Below are positions 13,848 through 17,694 of a stretch of 17,694 nt of DNA, piece by piece. The position numbers and the translations under genes were made by a program. Location of the stretch: contig JASFTV010000029.1 in NCBI GenBank assembly GCA_050050615.1, positions 1 through 17,694 of the forward strand, read 5' to 3'. The DNA comes from JASFTV01 sp050050615. Lineage in GTDB: Bacteria > Desulfobacterota > DSM-4660 > Desulfatiglandales > HGW-15. Position 1 is the stretch's first letter; each line of letters opens with the position of its first letter. The notes beneath the pieces were generated by a model. That model saw only the letters and a list, made by a program, of their open reading frames with translations, made no database searches and had not been told where the DNA came from.

Positions 13848-13937
13848 CTCTCCGAAGGCGGAGACCGGCGCTATGCGGCGGTCAAAGGCTGAGTCCGCCT
13901 AAGGGAGAGGTGTGGAGGTGGCTGACTCATCTTCAGC
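13848..13937 (+). promoter_or_regulatory. Nested stem-loop leader upstream of livK, riboswitch-like candidate
   Basis: Three nested helices are visible. The outer one is CTCTCC (13848-13853) with GGAGAG (13904-13909). The middle one is AGGCGGA (13856-13862) with TCCGCCT (13894-13900). The inner hairpin at 13863-13883 is GACCG-CGC-TAT-GCG-CGGTC with one G/G mismatch. An unpaired decamer (13884-13893) separates the inner and middle helices. Downstream, GGCTGACTCA (13920-13929) can pair with TGAGTCCGCC (13890-13899) at 9 of 10 positions, which would break the middle helix. It can alternatively form its own GCTGA/TCAGC hairpin (13921-13937). The livK ribosome-binding site (AAGGAGG, 13954-13960) follows 16 nt later. 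I could not match it to a known riboswitch class. Confidence 0.45.
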
Positions 13938-13968
13938 AAAACCTTAACTCAAAAAGGAGGGGAGCGAT

Positions 13969-15288
13969 ATGAATAGATCCAGATTTATACTAAGCAGTCT
14001 TCTTGCCCTTTGTCTGGTCATGACAATCGGCTTTCCAGCGTGGGGGGCCGAGACGATCAAAATCGGTGTGATCGGCCCCATGAATTTTGTGCAGGGAAAG
14101 GGTCACTGGAATGGCGCTACAATGGCGGCTGAGGAACTCAATGCTAAAGGCGGCATCCAGGTTGGTCACAAGAAAATGAAAGTTGAGCTCGTCAAAGCGG
14201 ACTCTAACGAATTCTTGAGCGTCACGGACGCCACCAATGCCATGGAGCTGATTCTCACACGCCACAATGTGGATTTCATTGTGGGGGGCTTTAGAACCGA
14301 AGCTGTCCTGGCCATGCAGGACCTTGCCATGGACTACAAGAAAATCTTTATTGGCTGCGGCGCAGCCCACCCCGAGCTGTGCCTCCGGGTCGCCAAGGAT
14401 TATGAGAGGTACAAGTACTTCTTCAGGGGGACCCCTTTCAATTCCATGTTTCTGGTCAAGACCTGTTTTATCCATATGGCAACCGTCGGTGCGATACTGA
14501 AAAATGCGCTGGGTGTACCCAAGATTAGGATAGCCATTATCGCTGAAAAGGCAATGTGGGCTGACCCGATGATTGAAGCGGCCAAGGGGTTTATCCCCAA
14601 GATCGGTATGGAGGTAGCCGGCATCTGGAGGCCGTCTCAAACGGCAACCGATGTGACCGCCGAGCTATCAGCCGTCCAGCGTTCTGGAGCGCACGTTGTG
14701 TTCACCATGTTTTCAGCTTCGGTGGGGATTACGTTCGCCAGGCAGGCCGGGGAGCTCAAGATACCGGCCGTACAGGTTGGAATCAACGTGGAGGCTCAGA
14801 AGGACGGCTTTTTGGAGGCCACCCAGGGTATGGGCAACTATGTGATGACCATGAACACCTACGCCCGGGGTGTCGAAGTCAACGAACTGACCAAGCCCTT
14901 TGTGGATACCTACATTGAGAGATTCGGTGAGGTGCCCACGTACACTGCGGATACGTATTCTGCTATAGTCCATGGTCTGGCCCCGGCCATCGAAATGGCG
15001 GGGAGCCTTGATTCGGATAAAGTCGTCGAGGTTATGGAGAATCGCAAGCCGTACAAAGTCCCCAGCGGCAGGATTGCATACCTCAAAGACGCTGAGGGCC
15101 GTCATCTTCATGATCTGAAATGGGGCCCGGGTTATCTGACGAGCCTGGGCGTCCAATGGCAGGATGGCAAGCTCGTGGGCGTGTGGCCCAATCGCTGGAA
15201 GGCTACCCCGGAGGCGCCTGAGATTACCTATAAGGGCATTGTCCCCTATAGGATACCACCCTGGGTCATTGAACATTACAAAAAATAA
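13969..15288 (+). CDS. livK: Branched-chain amino acid-type ABC transporter, periplasmic binding protein (LivK-like)
   Basis: The 439-residue protein begins with a Sec signal peptide (NRSRF, then a hydrophobic ILSSLLALCLVMTIGF, cleavage near residues 26-27 at AWGA). A type I periplasmic-binding fold follows (Peripla_BP_6 type). It opens with IKIGVIGPMNFVQGKGHWNGA and contains GGIQVGHKKMKVELV at about 61-75, DFIVGG near 101, and the second-lobe segment ATDVTAELSAVQRSGAHVVF near 226-245. It captures the ligand in the periplasm for the permeases encoded next. Binding proteins of this family also serve aromatic and other carboxylic acids, so the ligand is open. AAGGAGG at 13954-13960 gives a strong start. 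At 439 residues it is longer than typical LivK, mainly at the C-terminus. Confidence 0.9.
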   Translation: MNRSRFILSSLLALCLVMTIGFPAWGAETIKIGVIGPMNFVQGKGHWNGATMAAEELNAKGGIQVGHKKMKVELVKADSNEFLSVTDATNAMELILTRHNVDFIVGGFRTEAVLAMQDLAMDYKKIFIGCGAAHPELCLRVAKDYERYKYFFRGTPFNSMFLVKTCFIHMATVGAILKNALGVPKIRIAIIAEKAMWADPMIEAAKGFIPKIGMEVAGIWRPSQTATDVTAELSAVQRSGAHVVFTMFSASVGITFARQAGELKIPAVQVGINVEAQKDGFLEATQGMGNYVMTMNTYARGVEVNELTKPFVDTYIERFGEVPTYTADTYSAIVHGLAPAIEMAGSLDSDKVVEVMENRKPYKVPSGRIAYLKDAEGRHLHDLKWGPGYLTSLGVQWQDGKLVGVWPNRWKATPEAPEITYKGIVPYRIPPWVIEHYKK

Positions 15289-15307
15289 CCTTCCCTTTAG
15301 ACATCTT

Positions 15308-15343
15308 TCCCGCCCCTCCTTGCCGAGCGAAGAGGGGTCGGGA
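15308..15343 (+). other. Stem-loop between livK and livH
   Basis: TCCCG-CCCCTC (15308-15318) pairs with GAGGGG-T-CGGGA (15332-15343), giving 11 bp with a single bulged T and a 13-nt loop. No T-run follows, so it is not an intrinsic terminator. Its place just after the binding-protein gene suits a barrier that protects the upstream mRNA so that more binding protein than permease is made. Confidence 0.45.
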
Positions 15344-15364
15344 GGACGTATTTAATGAGGCCTC

Positions 15365-16234
15365 ATGCTACTGGACATCATCATTAGCGGTCTGATCAGC
15401 GGAAGTATGTATGCGCTTCTGGCCATCGGGTTTTCCCTGATCTTTGGCGTGGCCCGTATCGTGAACATCGCCCATACCGCCTTTTACATGGTGGCCGCCT
15501 ATTGCATCTATTTTGTGACCCACAAACTTGCCTTCAACCCCATCTGGGGGATGGTGGCTGCTGTGATCGTGGTCACCCTGTTCGGTCTGATTGCTTATAA
15601 GCTTTTTATAGCTCCCATCCGCGAGCATGAGGCAGCCGTGCTGATCGGCACCATCGCCTTGGCCATCGCCATGCAAGAGGTCATGCTTATTATTTTCTCC
15701 GGGGACTTTCTGAGCGTGCCGTCTCTGATCAAAGGGTACTTCAAGTTATTCGGCGTGAAAGTCTTCTATCAGCAACTGCTCACGTTTGGGGCGGTACTCA
15801 TCATCCTGGCCGGGCTCTGGGCCTTGTTGGTCAAGACGAGGCTGGGTCTGGCCATCCGGGCCACGGCCGAGGATAGAGAAGTGGCCAACCTGATGGGTAT
15901 GAACGAGAGCCGTGTGGCCATGATTACCATGGGGATCTCCGTCGGGCTGGCTGCTCTTACCGGTGCCGTGATCGTGCCCCTCACGATCCTTAATCCTCAC
16001 ATGTGGATGCACCCGCTGATCATGATGATGGCCGTCGTGGTTCTGGGTGGATTGGGGAGCATCAAGGGAAGCTTTGTGGGCGCTTATATCCTGGGATTTG
16101 CTGAGGCCCTTGTCGTCTTTGTGGCGCCCAAAGGCGCTTTTCTGAAAGGCTCTGTAGCCCTGTCCATCATGATCCTGGTGCTGTTGATCCGGCCGGAAGG
16201 CCTCTTTGGCGTCGCCTTTGAGGAGGAAAGGTAG
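15365..16234 (+). CDS. livH: Branched-chain amino acid-type ABC transporter permease (LivH-like)
   Basis: The 289-residue integral membrane protein has about eight hydrophobic segments and the typical LivH opening DIIISGLISGSMYALLAIGFSLIFGVARIVNIAHTAF (2-38). The cytoplasmic coupling loop that touches the ATPase is visible as RLGLAIRATAEDREVANLMGMN at about 159-180. It also has the late GGLGSIKGSFVGAYILGFAEALV segment (about 222-244). It forms half of the transmembrane channel together with LivM. The ATG at 15365 has only a weak GAGG four bases ahead, so translation may be less efficient than for livK. The livM gene starts two bases after its stop codon. Confidence 0.93.
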   Translation: MLLDIIISGLISGSMYALLAIGFSLIFGVARIVNIAHTAFYMVAAYCIYFVTHKLAFNPIWGMVAAVIVVTLFGLIAYKLFIAPIREHEAAVLIGTIALAIAMQEVMLIIFSGDFLSVPSLIKGYFKLFGVKVFYQQLLTFGAVLIILAGLWALLVKTRLGLAIRATAEDREVANLMGMNESRVAMITMGISVGLAALTGAVIVPLTILNPHMWMHPLIMMMAVVVLGGLGSIKGSFVGAYILGFAEALVVFVAPKGAFLKGSVALSIMILVLLIRPEGLFGVAFEEER

Positions 16235-16236
16235 GG

Positions 16237-17277
16237 ATGGGTTTGTTGGGTTACTATTTGAGAAAGCTTTTCAGCCTCCTCAAGGGAGAGGTGCTCGTCC
16301 TCCCCAGTCGAATCGTCGTTTTCCTTTTCTTTTTGACCCTGCTCCTCTTGCCCGTTTTCACCCGCGATCCATACCTGCTGCGTATCCTCATTTTGACCAG
16401 CATTTTTGCCATTCTCGCCGCCAGCTGGGATCTTTTGTCCGGTTTTACCGGCCAGATTAATTTCGGGCATGCCCTCTTTTTCGGCGTGGGCGCTTACACG
16501 GCCGCCCTTTTGAATCTGCACACGCACTTGCCTCCCTGGGGGAGTATCCCCGTCGGCGCACTGGCCGCGGTTCTGGCCGGTCTGATTATCGGCATTCCCT
16601 GTCTCAGATTAAGGGGTACTTACCTGGCGCTGACAACCCTGGCTTTCCCGATTATTTTGATGGGCATCGTTTTTGCCATACCGAATATAACGGGTGGAGA
16701 ATTGGGCGTCTCCGGCATCGCCCGGCTTTCCGGATCTCGGCTCAGTGATTACTACGTTGCGGTGGTGCTCATGCTCGGGCTGTGCACCATCATGTGGAAG
16801 ATCACCGACTCCAAGACCGGCATTATTTTCCATGCCATCAGGGAGGATGAAGTGGCTGTGAGATCCGCGGGCATCAATACGACCCGTTACAAGCTTCTGG
16901 CCTTTTGCCTCAGTGGCTTTTTTGCCGGGATATCCGGGGGACTCTATGCGCATTTTATGAGGATTGCCGGACCCTCCACCCTGGAAGTCTCCATGTCTTT
17001 CACGGTTGTCATATGGGCGATATTTGGCGGGATCGTAACCATATACGGGCCTGTCGGCGCGGTCTTTATTCTGTTTCCCTTGCTGGAATTCCTGCGCTTT
17101 TGGCCCGAGTATCGAACACTCATGTTTGCCGTTGTCATATTGTTAATCCTTCTGTACATGCCTGACGGCCTGCTTCCGTGGGTGCGCGACAAGATTGAAA
17201 CGGAGTGCCCCAGGTGTAAGATCAGGAATGTGGCCACGCGAAAGACCTGCCGCGTTTGTACGGCATCGTTGTACTAG
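16237..17277 (+). CDS. livM: Branched-chain amino acid-type ABC transporter permease (LivM-like) with C-terminal zinc-ribbon-like tail
   Basis: The 346-residue membrane protein shows the LivM signature: SWDLLSGFTGQINFGHALFFGVGAY (about 67-91), the LRLRGTYLALTTLAF block (about 122-136), and the coupling loop AIREDEVAVRSAGINTTRYK (about 205-224). It pairs with LivH to form the channel. After the last helix (LLILLYMPDGLLPWVRDK) most LivM proteins end, but here a tail carries C324-x2-C327-x10-C338-x2-C341 (CPRC...CRVC), a zinc-ribbon or knuckle pattern that would lie in the cytoplasm. It starts two bases after the livH stop, with AGGAAAGG inside the livH end as ribosome-binding site, so the two are translated together. 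The ATPase genes livG/livF are not in the window and probably lie to the right. Confidence 0.93.
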   Translation: MGLLGYYLRKLFSLLKGEVLVLPSRIVVFLFFLTLLLLPVFTRDPYLLRILILTSIFAILAASWDLLSGFTGQINFGHALFFGVGAYTAALLNLHTHLPPWGSIPVGALAAVLAGLIIGIPCLRLRGTYLALTTLAFPIILMGIVFAIPNITGGELGVSGIARLSGSRLSDYYVAVVLMLGLCTIMWKITDSKTGIIFHAIREDEVAVRSAGINTTRYKLLAFCLSGFFAGISGGLYAHFMRIAGPSTLEVSMSFTVVIWAIFGGIVTIYGPVGAVFILFPLLEFLRFWPEYRTLMFAVVILLILLYMPDGLLPWVRDKIETECPRCKIRNVATRKTCRVCTASLY

Positions 17278-17310
17278 GATCGCACCTTTTTCGTGCTTAG
17301 GAGTCTGAAT

Positions 17311-17694
17311 ATGGATGCAAAAGCACTGTATATGGCAAAACCCTGGCTGAAGTTCTATCCGGCGGGGGTTCCTGAAGCGGTAGATATTCCGGAGCAATCC
17401 GTCCCGGAGATCTTTGATGAGGTGACCGAGAAGTATGGGAATAAGACGGCCATTATTTTTTATGGCAAGAAGATAAGTTACAGCGCACTTCGAGAAATGG
17501 TGGATCGTTTTGCAACGGCCTTGGCCGACCGTGGCGTGACAAAAGAGGATACAGTGGCCTTGCTCCTCTTGAACTGTCCCCAGTATGTGATTGCCTATTT
17601 TGCGGCCTTGAAAGTCGGCGCCAAAGTGACGCCCATAAGCCCGGTTTATACCAGCCATGAAATAAGGCATCAGCTCGAGGACAGTGATGCGAAA
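17311..17694 (+). CDS. AMP-forming acyl-CoA synthetase, N-terminal part (cut by right edge)
   Basis: The frame opens at the ATG at 17311, with AGGAG 7 nt upstream (17299-17303), and runs without a stop for 128 codons to the last base of the window. The sequence matches the start of long-chain-fatty-acid/aromatic-acid CoA ligases: WLKFYPAGVPEAVDIPEQS (12-30), the KISYSALREMVDRFATAL segment (about 53-70), the VALLLLNCPQYVIAYFAALK helix-strand (about 80-99), and VGAKVTPISPVYTSHEIRHQL (about 100-120). The ATP-binding P-loop and the adenylation motifs would be further right. It activates a carboxylic acid as acyl-AMP and then acyl-CoA. It lies 33 nt after livM, in the usual position of an operon member, so the importer may supply its acid. 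The chain length or aromatic preference cannot be told here. Confidence 0.9.
   Translation, partial: MDAKALYMAKPWLKFYPAGVPEAVDIPEQSVPEIFDEVTEKYGNKTAIIFYGKKISYSALREMVDRFATALADRGVTKEDTVALLLLNCPQYVIAYFAALKVGAKVTPISPVYTSHEIRHQLEDSDAK

Noticed and set aside
13990..14640. 216-codon frame on the - strand
   Set aside because: It is opposite the conserved binding-protein gene, lacks a domain, and is explained as a shadow frame of GC-biased coding DNA.

Overview
The window looks like a chromosomal stretch from a strictly anaerobic bacterium, most likely a sulfate-reducing or syntrophic member of the Desulfobacterota (former Deltaproteobacteria). The reasons are a heterodisulfide-reductase (Hdr)-type iron-sulfur gene cluster, a tungsten-type aldehyde:ferredoxin oxidoreductase with its own ferredoxin, and a branched-chain-amino-acid-type ABC importer beside an acyl-CoA ligase. 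The lineage is inferred from gene content; no rRNA or tRNA gene was seen. Every convincing gene is on the + strand.

Layout. (a) 1-3527: an electron-transfer cluster, entered part-way through its first gene. It encodes a hydrogenase-beta/AsrA-like dicluster ferredoxin protein, a hydrogenase-gamma/AsrB-like FAD/NAD(P)/[2Fe-2S] protein, HdrC and HdrB. Two gaps inside the cluster hold imperfect inverted repeats built of 8-bp units. (b) 3718-4476: an AsnA-type aspartate-ammonia ligase lacking about its last quarter, followed by a composite palindromic repeat. (c) 4894-6963: a small putative lipoprotein, an FHA-GAF protein and a stand-alone CBS-pair protein. (d) 6964-7959: about 1 kb of repeat-rich sequence with at most tiny, doubtful ORFs, then an orphan transglutaminase-fold-like protein (7960-8619). 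(e) 8871-10984: ferredoxin and aldehyde:ferredoxin oxidoreductase, overlapping by 4 nt. (f) 11101-13388: a small two-helix membrane protein, a cupin, a Cys-rich DUF3795-type protein and a nitrilase. (g) 13389-13968: a non-coding stretch with a GC-rich repeat and a striking nested stem-loop just before the importer genes. (h) 13969-17694: LivK-, LivH- and LivM-type genes, then the start of an AMP-forming acyl-CoA ligase cut by the right edge.

How the genes may fit together (inference). The nitrilase and the aldehyde oxidoreductase both yield carboxylates, the Liv-type importer may bring in amino or organic acids, and the ligase would activate acids as CoA thioesters. The Hdr-type cluster would handle the reduced ferredoxin/NAD(P)H and thiol/disulfide electrons that such metabolism generates. 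The FHA-GAF and CBS proteins look like ligand- or phosphorylation-sensing adaptors without an output domain.

The points most worth following up are the nested RNA-like fold with a mutually exclusive alternative pairing upstream of livK, the 8-bp-periodic inverted repeats between the Hdr-cluster genes, the truncated AsnA, and a zinc-ribbon tail on LivM. I did not find a clear-cut new defence or mobile system.
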